Source: Pseudomonadota bacterium
GTDB taxonomy: Bacteria; Pseudomonadota; Alphaproteobacteria; Rhizobiales; Tepidamorphaceae
Reading direction: 5' to 3'
NCBI GenBank assembly: GCA_023435545.1
Contig: JAEYRQ010000294.1
Location: 1-5,985, forward strand
Length of the DNA stretch: 5,985 nucleotides
The notes below the pieces were generated by a model, which did no database searches, was not told where the DNA came from, and saw nothing but the letters and a program-made list of their open reading frames with translations. A program made the translations under genes and the position numbers. Of the stretch, positions 1-5,716 are shown one piece after another (the first letter of the stretch is position 1; every line of letters begins with the position of its first letter).

Positions 1-623
1 AAGGCGGTGTAGACGTCGGGGATCTGGTAGCAGAAATACTGCTTCGTGCTGGCCTTCACGTCGTCGATGATCCGCCGCGAGATGCAGCCGTGATAGACGT
101 GGAAGGTGCGCATCGACATGCGCAGCCGGCCCTCGAACATCGCGTCCAGGATCTCGCGGCCGCCATAGACGGTGTAATCCCAGAACAGCTTGGAATGCTT
201 GAGGATCAGGTAGCCACCCTCGGTGGTGGAGCGGTTCGGCCAGATGTAGTTGACCGAGGTCCACTTGATCGCCTCGGCGCCGGTCTCGGCGATCAGGTCG
301 GCGAGCCGGGAGATGCCGCCGAGCGTGACGAGATCGTCGTCGCCGATGTAGACGACATAGTCGCCGGTCGTGCGGTTCAGCGCGGCTTCCCAGTTCGCGC
401 GCATCGACAGGCGGGTGTCGGAGCGGAAGTAGTGCAGCCTCGGATCATCGAACCGGGCGACCGTCTCGGCGGTTTCGGGACCGCTGGCATTGTCATGGAC
501 GACGATCTCCAGCTCGCGATAGTCTTGGGCGACACAGGTCCTGAGCGTCTGTGCCAGGGTGTAGGCACGGTCGCGGGTCGGCACGACGAGAGAGATGCGG
601 GGGCGGTGGGTCCTGGCGACCAT
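1..623 (-). CDS. Family 2 glycosyltransferase, N-terminal part (runs off left edge)
   Basis: The minus-strand frame is open from the ATG at 623 to the window edge and gives 207 residues without a stop; the C-terminus is missing. The start of the protein is a typical GT-A fold: a first beta strand with SLVVPTRDR (residues 11-19), then EIVVHDNAS (39-47), and the metal/nucleotide-sugar site GDDD (94-97), which supplies the DxD-type acidic cluster. Such enzymes move a sugar from a nucleotide-activated donor to a glycan or lipid acceptor on the cytoplasmic side of the inner membrane. A purine-rich ribosome site (AAGGAA on the minus strand, 633-638) lies 9 nt before the ATG, which supports this start. 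It is transcribed divergently from rfbF, fitting a surface-polysaccharide locus. Family assignment is firm; donor and acceptor cannot be told. An overlapping plus-strand frame at 90-629 is only its antisense shadow. Confidence 0.9.
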   Translation of the reverse strand, partial: MVARTHRPRISLVVPTRDRAYTLAQTLRTCVAQDYRELEIVVHDNASGPETAETVARFDDPRLHYFRSDTRLSMRANWEAALNRTTGDYVVYIGDDDLVTLGGISRLADLIAETGAEAIKWTSVNYIWPNRSTTEGGYLILKHSKLFWDYTVYGGREILDAMFEGRLRMSMRTFHVYHGCISRRIIDDVKASTKQYFCYQIPDVYTA

Positions 624-692
624 GACTGATTGTTCCTTTAGCCGGGCGTGTTAAAAGCACGCGGCTGAAGGCGGGGCAAGCACGGGCATCAC
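624..692. promoter_or_regulatory. Divergent spacer between the glycosyltransferase and rfbF, with tentative promoter elements
   Basis: The 69-bp spacer must carry the 5' signals for two genes read in opposite directions, and it holds the only A/T-rich patch nearby (TTAAAA at 651-656). For the minus-strand gene, TTGCCC (674-679) and TTTAAC (650-655), 18 bp apart, are a weak -35/-10 match. For rfbF, TTGTTC (630-635) and TTAAAA (651-656), 15 bp apart, are weaker still. rfbF has only a poor Shine-Dalgarno (GGG at 684-686). That promoters lie here follows from the gene layout; the exact boxes are guesses. Confidence 0.4.
640..666. repeat. Imperfect hairpin in the divergent spacer
   Basis: AGCC (640-643) pairs with GGCT (663-666) and GCGTG (646-650) pairs with CACGC (658-662). 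This leaves a two-base bulge and a 7-nt A-rich loop, TTAAAAG. The symmetry is seen directly. It could be an operator for a dimeric regulator, since it overlaps the likely -10 regions of both divergent genes, or a chance stem in GC-rich DNA. No T-run follows on either strand, so an intrinsic terminator is unlikely. Confidence 0.35.
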
Positions 693-1466
693 ATGAAGGC
701 GGTCATCCTGGCGGGCGGGCTCGGGACGCGCATCTCCGAGGAGTCGCATCTGCGGCCCAAGCCGATGATCGAGATCGGCGGGCGGCCGATCCTCTGGCAC
801 ATCATGAAGATCTACGCCCACCACGGCGTCACCGACTTCATCGTCTGCCTCGGCTATCGCGGCTACATGATCAAGGAGTTCTTCGCGAACTACCTCCTGC
901 ACAATTCCGACGTGACGATCGACGCGCGCACCGGCGAGGTCGAATACCACCAGGTGAGCGCCGAGCCATGGCGGGTGACGCTAGTGGAGACCGGCGAAGC
1001 GACGATGACCGGCGGCCGGCTGAAGCGCGTCGCCGCCTATCTCGATCCGGACGAGCCGTTCTGCCTGACCTATGGCGATGGCGTCGCCGATGTCGACATC
1101 TCCAGGCTGATCGCATTTCACACCGCACACGGCCGGCTCGCCACGGTGACCGCGGTCGTTCCGCCCGGCCGCTACGGCGCGCTGGCGCTCGAGGGCAACA
1201 GGGTCGACCACTTCATCGAGAAGCCGCCTGGCGACAACGCGCTGATCAACGGCGGCTTCTTCGTGCTGTCGCCGAAGGTCGTCTCCCGCATCGCCGACGA
1301 CGACACGCCCTGGGAGCTTGAGCCATTGGAAAGTCTCGCCCGCGACGGCGAACTCGAAGCCTTCCGGCATTCCGGTTTCTGGCATGCGATGGACACGCTG
1401 CGGGACAAGAACCAGCTCGAGGCACTGTGGGCCTCCGGCAAGGCGCCCTGGAAGGTCTGGCCGTGA
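693..1466 (+). CDS. rfbF: Glucose-1-phosphate cytidylyltransferase (CDP-glucose pyrophosphorylase)
   Basis: The 257-residue protein has the length and motifs of RfbF, which joins CTP and alpha-D-glucose 1-phosphate to give CDP-glucose and pyrophosphate. CDP-glucose is the first committed intermediate of CDP-linked 3,6-dideoxy- and 6-deoxyhexoses. The nucleotide-binding loop LAGGLGTR (residues 6-13) is followed by the RPKPM lysine (K23), [10 protein letters not shown] (126-135), FIEKP (174-178), INGGFFV (185-191) and [12 protein letters not shown] (228-239). D129 and D234 match the two aspartates that hold Mg2+ in the Salmonella enzyme. The [11 protein letters not shown] end is diagnostic for cytidylyl- rather than thymidylyl- or uridylyltransferases. 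It begins at the first ATG after the divergent spacer. The acyltransferase follows 55 bp later on the same strand, probably in one transcript. In Salmonella rfbF is followed by rfbG and rfbH; here it is not. Confidence 0.95.
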   Translation: MKAVILAGGLGTRISEESHLRPKPMIEIGGRPILWHIMKIYAHHGVTDFIVCLGYRGYMIKEFFANYLLHNSDVTIDARTGEVEYHQVSAEPWRVTLVETGEATMTGGRLKRVAAYLDPDEPFCLTYGDGVADVDISRLIAFHTAHGRLATVTAVVPPGRYGALALEGNRVDHFIEKPPGDNALINGGFFVLSPKVVSRIADDDTPWELEPLESLARDGELEAFRHSGFWHAMDTLRDKNQLEALWASGKAPWKVWP

Positions 1467-1510
1467 CCCCCGGCTCCTGCCTGCCCGCCCCTTCCGTCTT
1501 ACGGCTGCGC

Positions 1511-1515
1511 AGGGG
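1511..1515 (+). promoter_or_regulatory. Ribosome-binding site deciding the acyltransferase start
   Basis: AGGGG lies 6 nt before the ATG at 1522, a good Shine-Dalgarno spacing. It favours that ATG over an upstream in-frame ATG at 1318, which would place 149 bp of the gene inside rfbF and add an N-terminus with no family character. Confidence 0.65.
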
Positions 1516-1521
1516 TGCCTA

Positions 1522-2727
1522 ATGGTCTCGCCGCTCCCGCCCCCGCACGACGACGGCCGTATCGCATCGTTCGACGGCATGCGCGGGATCGGGGCGTTGA
1601 TGGTGATGCTCGTGCACTTCCTGCTGGCGTTCACGCCGGTCTGGTTCGCCGGCACCGCGGCCTTCGACTGGTCGTGGCCGAATATCGCCGCCAAGACGCC
1701 GCTGTTTGTCTTGCAGAGCGGCACCTTCGCAGTTTTCGTCTTCTTTGCCCTGTCGGGCTTCGTGATGGCGCAGTCCGGGGCGATGTCGCGAGCACCGCTG
1801 CTGGCGCTGGCGGGGACACGGCTGCTCAGGCTCAACATCCCGGTGGCGGCGAGCATCGCGCTCACCGTCATCTTGCTGGCGATCTTCCCGAACGCAATCC
1901 ACGACGTCGCCGCCGTCGTCCAGCACGGCTGGGTGCAGAGCTGGTACCAGCCGGGCGGCCCCTCCCTGCTGGAGGTCGCCATCGGGCTCGTACGGGGATC
2001 ATACCGCGCGGCGATCTACTACAACCCGGTGGTCTGGACCATGCGGGTCGAGCTGATCGGGTCGTTGATCATCTACACGATCTACAAGGCCGTGCCGGCC
2101 CGCTACGTCGTGCCGTGCCTGGTGGCGGGACTGGTCTTCACCTTCTTCCGGACCGGAACCCAGGGATTCCTGTTCGGCTTCTTCTCAGGCGCTCTGCTCT
2201 ACGAATACTGGTGCCGGGGCCACGTGCCGAAGCCGTCGGTCGCCTGGCTCCTGTTCCTGGTCGGGACGTATTTGGGCGGATTCCCGTTCGCCGAGCCGCG
2301 CGGGCCATTCTACCAGTGGCTGGCGGATCTCCTGCGGCCGGTCGCCGACCCGGAACTCGCCACGCGTAATGTCGGCGCGATCCTGATGCTGGTCGCGATG
2401 CTGTACGTGCCCGGCGTGCGAGCCGTGTTCAGCATGTCCATACCGTGCTTCCTGGGGCGGATTTCCTTCGCGCTCTACCTCACCCACTTCCCGATCCTGT
2501 GCACGATCGTCGCAGCGACATGGCTGTGGATCGGCCCGGACCACCAGTTCCTCTTGTTCCTGGCCTTCGTCGGCCTGACGGTGTTTGTCGCCTGGGTGAT
2601 GACGATCGCGATCGACGAGCCGATGATCCGCTGGCTGTCGCGGATCAGGCGCTGGTCGCAGGGATGGCGGGGACCTGCCGCGTTCGGCGCGAGGCCCGCT
2701 GCCGCTCAGCCCTCGAAATCGGGATAG
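1522..2727 (+). CDS. Acyltransferase family 3 (OafA/ExoZ-like) integral membrane protein
   Basis: This 401-residue hydrophobic protein has the acyltransferase-3 layout of about ten membrane segments. The first segment carries FDGMRGIGALMVMLVHF (residues 18-33) with the conserved arginine R21 and the putative catalytic histidine H32. FFALSGFVM (74-82) is the family's second landmark. It is followed by a cytoplasmic arginine-rich stretch (TRLLRL, 99-104), VVWTMRVELIG (170-180) with the conserved glutamate E177, and RISFALYLTHFPIL (313-326). Members move acetyl or other acyl groups from the cytoplasm onto sugars of O-antigen, exopolysaccharide or lipid-linked glycans. Next to rfbF and near a glycosyltransferase, glycan O-acylation is the natural reading, though acyl donor and target site are unknown. 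It has no SGNH domain at its C-terminus, which is a basic tail of about 30 residues. Its last 22 bp overlap the end of the convergent epimerase gene. Confidence 0.9.
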   Translation: MVSPLPPPHDDGRIASFDGMRGIGALMVMLVHFLLAFTPVWFAGTAAFDWSWPNIAAKTPLFVLQSGTFAVFVFFALSGFVMAQSGAMSRAPLLALAGTRLLRLNIPVAASIALTVILLAIFPNAIHDVAAVVQHGWVQSWYQPGGPSLLEVAIGLVRGSYRAAIYYNPVVWTMRVELIGSLIIYTIYKAVPARYVVPCLVAGLVFTFFRTGTQGFLFGFFSGALLYEYWCRGHVPKPSVAWLLFLVGTYLGGFPFAEPRGPFYQWLADLLRPVADPELATRNVGAILMLVAMLYVPGVRAVFSMSIPCFLGRISFALYLTHFPILCTIVAATWLWIGPDHQFLLFLAFVGLTVFVAWVMTIAIDEPMIRWLSRIRRWSQGWRGPAAFGARPAAAQPSKSG

Positions 2728-3236
2728 GTCGCGTCGCGCCGGTTGATCACCTGCGGCGCCGCCGGCCACTCGATCGCGAAGGCCGGATCGTCCCATCGCA
2801 CGCCGGCATCGCCCTCGGGGTTGAACGGCCGGCTCATGTGGTAGAGCACGTCAGTGTCATCGGCCAGCGTCAGGTAGCCGTGGCTGCAGCCCTCGGGGAT
2901 GAACAGCGCCCGCATCGACGTCTCGTTTAGCTCGACGCCGACCCACTGGCGGAAGGCCGGGCTGTCCGGCCTCAGGTCCACCGCCACATCGAAGATCACG
3001 CCGCGCACGCAGCGCACGAATTTCGCCTCCTCCAGCCCCGGGATCTTGTGGTGCATGCCGCGCAGGGTGTGGCGGCGGGTGTTGCGGGCGATGTTGACCT
3101 GCGTCGAGGAGAAGTCGATCCCGGCAGCGGCGAACTCGGCCGGACAGAAGGCCCGGATGAAGGAGCCACGCTCGTCGGCGCGCGGCTCGACGTCGACGAT
3201 GATCACGCCCGGTATCGCCGTCTCCGTGAAGCGCAT
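2706..3236 (-). CDS. rfbC: dTDP-4-dehydrorhamnose 3,5-epimerase-like sugar epimerase (RmlC/RfbC family)
   Basis: A 176-residue single-domain cupin of the RmlC family, which epimerises C3 and/or C5 of 4-keto-6-deoxy nucleotide sugars. Family marks: DERGSF (21-26), STQVNIARN (44-52), LRGMHHK (58-64) with the catalytic-base histidine H62, AKFVRCVRG (71-79), IFDVAVDLR (81-89), IPEGCSHGYLTL (113-124) and GVRWDDP (145-151). H62 and Y132 match the catalytic His/Tyr pair of characterised RmlC enzymes, and D168 lies in the usual C-terminal RD motif. A second, normally aromatic-hydroxyl position (YxP in many relatives) is Phe138. The usual substrate is dTDP-linked, but no rmlA, rmlB or rmlD is seen and rfbF is close, so a CDP-linked substrate is possible. 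GAGG (3245-3248, minus strand) lies 8 nt before the ATG. The gene is 63 bp downstream of choV on the same strand. The family is sure; the exact substrate and the symbol are less so. Confidence 0.88.
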   Translation of the reverse strand: MRFTETAIPGVIIVDVEPRADERGSFIRAFCPAEFAAAGIDFSSTQVNIARNTRRHTLRGMHHKIPGLEEAKFVRCVRGVIFDVAVDLRPDSPAFRQWVGVELNETSMRALFIPEGCSHGYLTLADDTDVLYHMSRPFNPEGDAGVRWDDPAFAIEWPAAPQVINRRDATYPDFEG

Positions 3237-3299
3237 GACGCCACCCTCGTGCTGTCTCGAACCAGCGTCTCATAGCCGGATTCGGATCGGTGCGCGACC

Positions 3300-4469
3300 T
3301 CAGCGTCCGAGCAGCCCGCCATAGATCTCGGCATCGCCGACACGGCCGACAATCCTGCCGTTCTCGACGACCAGCACCGGCAGGCCGGACGCCAGGCGGG
3401 CCTGCATCACCTGCCTGACCGGTGTATCGCGCCCGCACAGCGCAACGGCGCCCCGGCGCGGCTGAGCTTCTCCCAGCGTCACGGTCTCCGCCGCCGCGCC
3501 GCGGAGCGACACGGCGCCCTCCCCGTTGACTGCGAGACCGGCCGAAGCATCAAGGATCCGGGCCGCATCGCCATTGCCCCCGGACCCGACAGCCGTCATC
3601 AGTTCACCGGCCCGCAGCACCGAAAGCGGGTTCATGTGGGCGACGAAGTCCGCGACATATTCATTCGCGGGATCGAGCACGATCTCGTGCGGCGTCCCGA
3701 ACTGGACGACGCGCCCGCCCTCCATAATGGCGATCTTGTTGCCGATCTTCAGCGCTTCGTCGAGATCGTGGCTGACGAAGACGATGGTGCGGCGCAGCGA
3801 CCTCTGGACCTCGAGCAGTTCGTCCTGGAGACGCGAGCGGATCAGCGGATCGAGCGCGGAGAACGGCTCGTCCATCAAGAGGATCGGTGCCTCGGTGGCA
3901 AAGGCGCGGGCGAGGCCGACACGCTGCTGCATGCCGCCGGAGAGCTCGTGCACATGCTTGTCGGCCCAGGCGGCGAGACCGACCAGGGAAAGCTGCTCCT
4001 CGATGCGCGCCTGCCGCTCGGCGGCGGGAACGCCGGCGAGCTCGAGCCCGAATCCGACATTCTCCGCAACCGTCCGCCAGGGCAGCAGGCCGAACTGCTG
4101 GAACACCATCGCTACCCGCTGGCGGCGCAGCGCGCGCAGTTGGTCCGGCGAGCAGGCGGACGGATTGAGGCTCCGTTCGCCCTCGCGCACCAGAACCTCG
4201 CCGCGGATCACCCGGTTGAGGCCATTCACCGCCCTGAGCAGGGTCGACTTGCCGGAGCCCGACAGGCCCATCAGCACGACGATCTCACCCTCATGTACAT
4301 CGAGGCTGGCGCCGGCGACGCCCAGCACCTGGCCGGTCTCCTCCTGAATCTCCTCGCGGCTGGCGCCGCGGTCGATCAGCGGCAGCGCCCGCTCCGGCGC
4401 CTTGCCGAAGACGATGTCGACATTTCTGAAGCTGACGAGAGGCTGGGGGCTGACGATGGGACCGGTCAT
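3300..4469 (-). CDS. choV: Choline ABC transporter, ATP-binding protein
   Basis: This 389-residue ATPase drives choline uptake through ChoW and belongs to the ProV/OpuAA quaternary-amine group. All nucleotide-site motifs are intact: Walker A GLSGSGKST (68-76), Q-loop VFQQFG (122-127), signature LSGGMQQR (176-183), Walker B ILLMDEP (196-202) and H-loop SHD (233-235). The N-terminal stretch VDIVFGKAPERALPLIDRG (17-35) and the insertion EIQEETGQVLGV are typical of ChoV rather than of general ABC ATPases. A C-terminal region (about 285-389), with VRQVMQ and LPVLVVENGRIVG, looks like a single degenerate CBS-type domain, shorter than the tandem CBS pair used for osmosensing in ProV/OpuA. The start is 3 bp after the choW stop, so translation is probably coupled; a weak GGGG site (4477-4480) lies inside the choW end. 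It is the last gene of choX-choW-choV, and no terminator is evident before the epimerase gene. Confidence 0.95.
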   Translation of the reverse strand: MTGPIVSPQPLVSFRNVDIVFGKAPERALPLIDRGASREEIQEETGQVLGVAGASLDVHEGEIVVLMGLSGSGKSTLLRAVNGLNRVIRGEVLVREGERSLNPSACSPDQLRALRRQRVAMVFQQFGLLPWRTVAENVGFGLELAGVPAAERQARIEEQLSLVGLAAWADKHVHELSGGMQQRVGLARAFATEAPILLMDEPFSALDPLIRSRLQDELLEVQRSLRRTIVFVSHDLDEALKIGNKIAIMEGGRVVQFGTPHEIVLDPANEYVADFVAHMNPLSVLRAGELMTAVGSGGNGDAARILDASAGLAVNGEGAVSLRGAAAETVTLGEAQPRRGAVALCGRDTPVRQVMQARLASGLPVLVVENGRIVGRVGDAEIYGGLLGR

Positions 4470-4472
4470 GGC

Positions 4473-5318
4473 TCAGCCCCGCCCTTCGGCGCGCTCGGAG
4501 CGGAAGAAGCGGTCCAGCACGATCGCGATCAGCACGATCGCGACGCCCACCTCGAAGCCGCGGGCGATGTTGACCTGGTTGAGTGCCCTTAGCGTCGGGA
4601 CACCGAGGCCGTTGGCGCCAACAAGGGCGGCGATCACCACCATCGACAGCGACAGCATGATGGTCTGGGTGAGCCCGGCCATGATGCTCGGCAGCGCGTA
4701 GGGAAGCTCCACCTTCCACAGGAGCTGGCGCTTCGTCGCGCCGAACGCCTGCCCCGCCTCGATCAGGCTGCGCGGCGTGGACACGATGCCGAGCCGGGTG
4801 AGCCTGATCGGCGCGGGTACGGCGAAGATCACGGTCGCCACGAGGCCCGGAACCATGCCGAGGCCGAACAGGATCAGCGCCGGGATCAGGTAGACGAAGG
4901 TCGGGATCGTCTGCATCAGGTCGAGCACCGGCCTCAGCGCCTCGTAGAGCCACGGGCGGTGCGCGGCGGCAACGCCGACCGGCACGCCGACCGCCATGCA
5001 CACCACCGAGGCCGACAGCACCAGCGCCAGCGTCTCGGTGGTCTCCTTCCAGTAGCCCTGGTTGATGACCAGCAAGAGCGCCAGCAGCACGAAGATCGCA
5101 AAGGGGATCGACCGGCGCACGACATAGGCGAGCACCACCGCGACTGCCACCACCACGAGCGGATGCGGGGACTGCAGCACCCAGAGGATCGCGCCGATGA
5201 TCACCTGCAGGATGTCGGCGATCCCGTCGAAGAACCAGGAGGCGTTGGCGGTCAGCCAGTCGACGACCTGCTTTGCCCACTGCCCGATGGGAATCTTGTG
5301 TTCTGTCAGCCAGTCCAT
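4473..5318 (-). CDS. choW: Choline ABC transporter, permease
   Basis: The 281-residue membrane component carries choline across the inner membrane as a homodimer paired with ChoV. After a hydrophilic N-terminus it has membrane segments at about 53-85 (VVVAVAVVLAYVV and IFVLLALLLVI), 97-119, 132-155, 157-172 and 217-270. A permease-ATPase coupling loop, EAGQAFGATKRQLLWK, starts near residue 187, followed by VELPYALPSIMAGL. PTFVYLIPAL and VGANGLGVPTLRALN are typical of the ProW/OpuAB/ChoW branch. The start was chosen as the ATG at 5318. A strong purine run (GAGAGGGGG on the minus strand, 5326-5334) lies 7 nt before it. The GTG two codons upstream, at 5324, would be only 1 nt from that site. It sits 3 bp upstream of choV but is separated from choX by 398 bp. 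Confidence 0.93.
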   Translation of the reverse strand: MDWLTEHKIPIGQWAKQVVDWLTANASWFFDGIADILQVIIGAILWVLQSPHPLVVVAVAVVLAYVVRRSIPFAIFVLLALLLVINQGYWKETTETLALVLSASVVCMAVGVPVGVAAAHRPWLYEALRPVLDLMQTIPTFVYLIPALILFGLGMVPGLVATVIFAVPAPIRLTRLGIVSTPRSLIEAGQAFGATKRQLLWKVELPYALPSIMAGLTQTIMLSLSMVVIAALVGANGLGVPTLRALNQVNIARGFEVGVAIVLIAIVLDRFFRSERAEGRG

Positions 5319-5378
5319 CGACACGCCCCCTCTCGCGTGAAGCGGCGGAACACTCTCACGGCGTCTCGCCAGGAACGG

Positions 5379-5406
5379 ATGCTAGCGCGCGGCGCGGGCG
5401 GATGAA
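5379..5406 (-). promoter_or_regulatory. Weak candidate promoter for choWV
   Basis: On the minus strand TTCATC (5401-5406) and TAGCAT (5379-5384) are 16 bp apart and lie about 60-90 bp before the choW ATG. They match the housekeeping -35 and -10 boxes only in part (3 of 6 and 4 of 6). The position would suit an internal promoter downstream of the hairpins, but such matches arise by chance, so it is offered only as a lead. Confidence 0.18.
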
Positions 5407-5449
5407 CAGGGGTGCTGGCGGCGGAGGCACGTGGCGACCGTCGCAACCC

Positions 5450-5480
5450 CCTGTCCCGCCCCGGGAGAGGGGCCCACAGG
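5450..5480. repeat. Hairpin-forming inverted repeat in the choX-choW gap
   Basis: CCTGT (5450-5454) pairs with ACAGG (5476-5480) and GCCCC (5458-5462) pairs with GGGGC (5469-5473), with a small internal loop and a 6-nt apex. The stem is GC-rich with no adjacent T-run on the minus strand, so it is a stabilising or pausing structure at most rather than a clear intrinsic terminator. Confidence 0.5.
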
Positions 5481-5516
5481 CGCAAAGATGAGCCATCCGA
5501 AGGACCAATTGCCGCT

Positions 5517-5619
5517 GTCATCCCGGACGGCCTTTAGGCCGATCCGGGATCGGGAGGGCACCAGGGCTACGTGGAAGCGTTCCGATCCCTGCTCTCCGCT
5601 TTGCTCCGGCCGGGATGAC
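5517..5619. repeat. REP/BIME-like element: two inverted copies of a ~36-nt palindromic unit
   Basis: The ends form a perfect 10-bp inverted repeat: GTCATCCCGG (5517-5526) and its reverse complement (5610-5619). Within it are two copies of one unit in opposite orientation. Unit A is 5518-5553 on the plus strand and unit B is 5582-5618 on the minus strand. Both begin TCATCCCGG, continue with a CGG block, and end GGGATCGG; the middles differ. A 28-nt spacer separates them. Unit A is also a strong hairpin by itself: 13 paired bases, 5520-5532 with 5537-5550, one bulged A and the loop TTTA. This two-unit inverted layout is that of bacterial interspersed mosaic elements. I recall similar intergenic palindromes from alphaproteobacterial genomes but cannot confirm copy number from one window. 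Confidence 0.65.
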
Positions 5620-5716
5620 GCACTCGAGTCGGCGCCTATGGGGTGAGGGGCACGCCGCCCGCGGGGCCGACCCCCACTGCGCGCGACCCGAAGCACGGCG
5701 CCGGGAAACCCGCCGC

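Larger units (their letters stand above)
5319..5716. other. Non-coding gap of 398 bp between choX and choW, with stacked hairpins
   Basis: No credible gene is present; the short open frames here lack a family signature and mostly run through palindromic DNA. Reading from choX towards choW the gap holds a GC-rich stretch with a short GGGG/CCCC stem (5663-5674), an inverted pair of REP-like units (5517-5619), a second hairpin (5450-5480), a weak promoter-like pair (5379-5406) and the strong choW ribosome site (5326-5334). In many binding-protein operons such gaps let the binding-protein message accumulate above the membrane parts. That role is inferred here. Confidence 0.7.

Noticed and set aside
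90..629. Plus-strand open frame of 179 codons opposite the left-edge glycosyltransferase
   Set aside because: It is antisense to an uninterrupted glycosyltransferase frame with clear GT-A motifs; its product is low-complexity and resembles no family.
1318..1521. Possible 68-residue N-terminal extension of the acyltransferase
   Set aside because: It overlaps the rfbF coding end in another frame, has no family character, and the ATG at 1522 has a well-spaced ribosome site.
981..1982. Minus-strand open frame of 333 codons across rfbF and the acyltransferase
   Set aside because: It spans two well-supported plus-strand genes and the gap between them; long antisense frames are expected in such GC-rich coding DNA.
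2185..2796. Minus-strand frame of 203 codons over the acyltransferase 3' end
   Set aside because: Shadow of the acyltransferase; rich in Arg, Asp and Gln with no motif.
3526..4592. Two long plus-strand frames (3526-4347 and 3636-4592) opposite choV
   Set aside because: Both are antisense to an intact ABC ATPase with all motifs; no ribosome site or family signal supports them.
4291..5280. Minus-strand frame of 329 codons overlapping choW and choV
   Set aside because: Same strand but another frame; it runs across the choW/choV junction and is Arg/Ala-rich with no fold signature.
693..5318. Phosphocholine decoration of the surface glycan linking the two blocks
   Set aside because: No licC/licD-type cytidylyl- or phosphocholine transferase is present; adjacency of choline uptake and glycan genes alone does not support it.
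5517..5619. CRISPR array or attachment site as explanation for the repeats
   Set aside because: There are only two units, they are inverted rather than direct, and there is a single 28-nt spacer; no integrase or cas gene is nearby.
5431..5646. Small plus-strand frame of 71 codons in the choX-choW gap
   Set aside because: It reads through the hairpin and the REP-like palindromes, so its residues are explained by the repeat; I recall similar spurious peptides arising from such repeats.
5663..5674. GGGG/CCCC stem as intrinsic terminator after choX
   Set aside because: The stem is only 4 bp and no T-rich tract follows on the minus strand.
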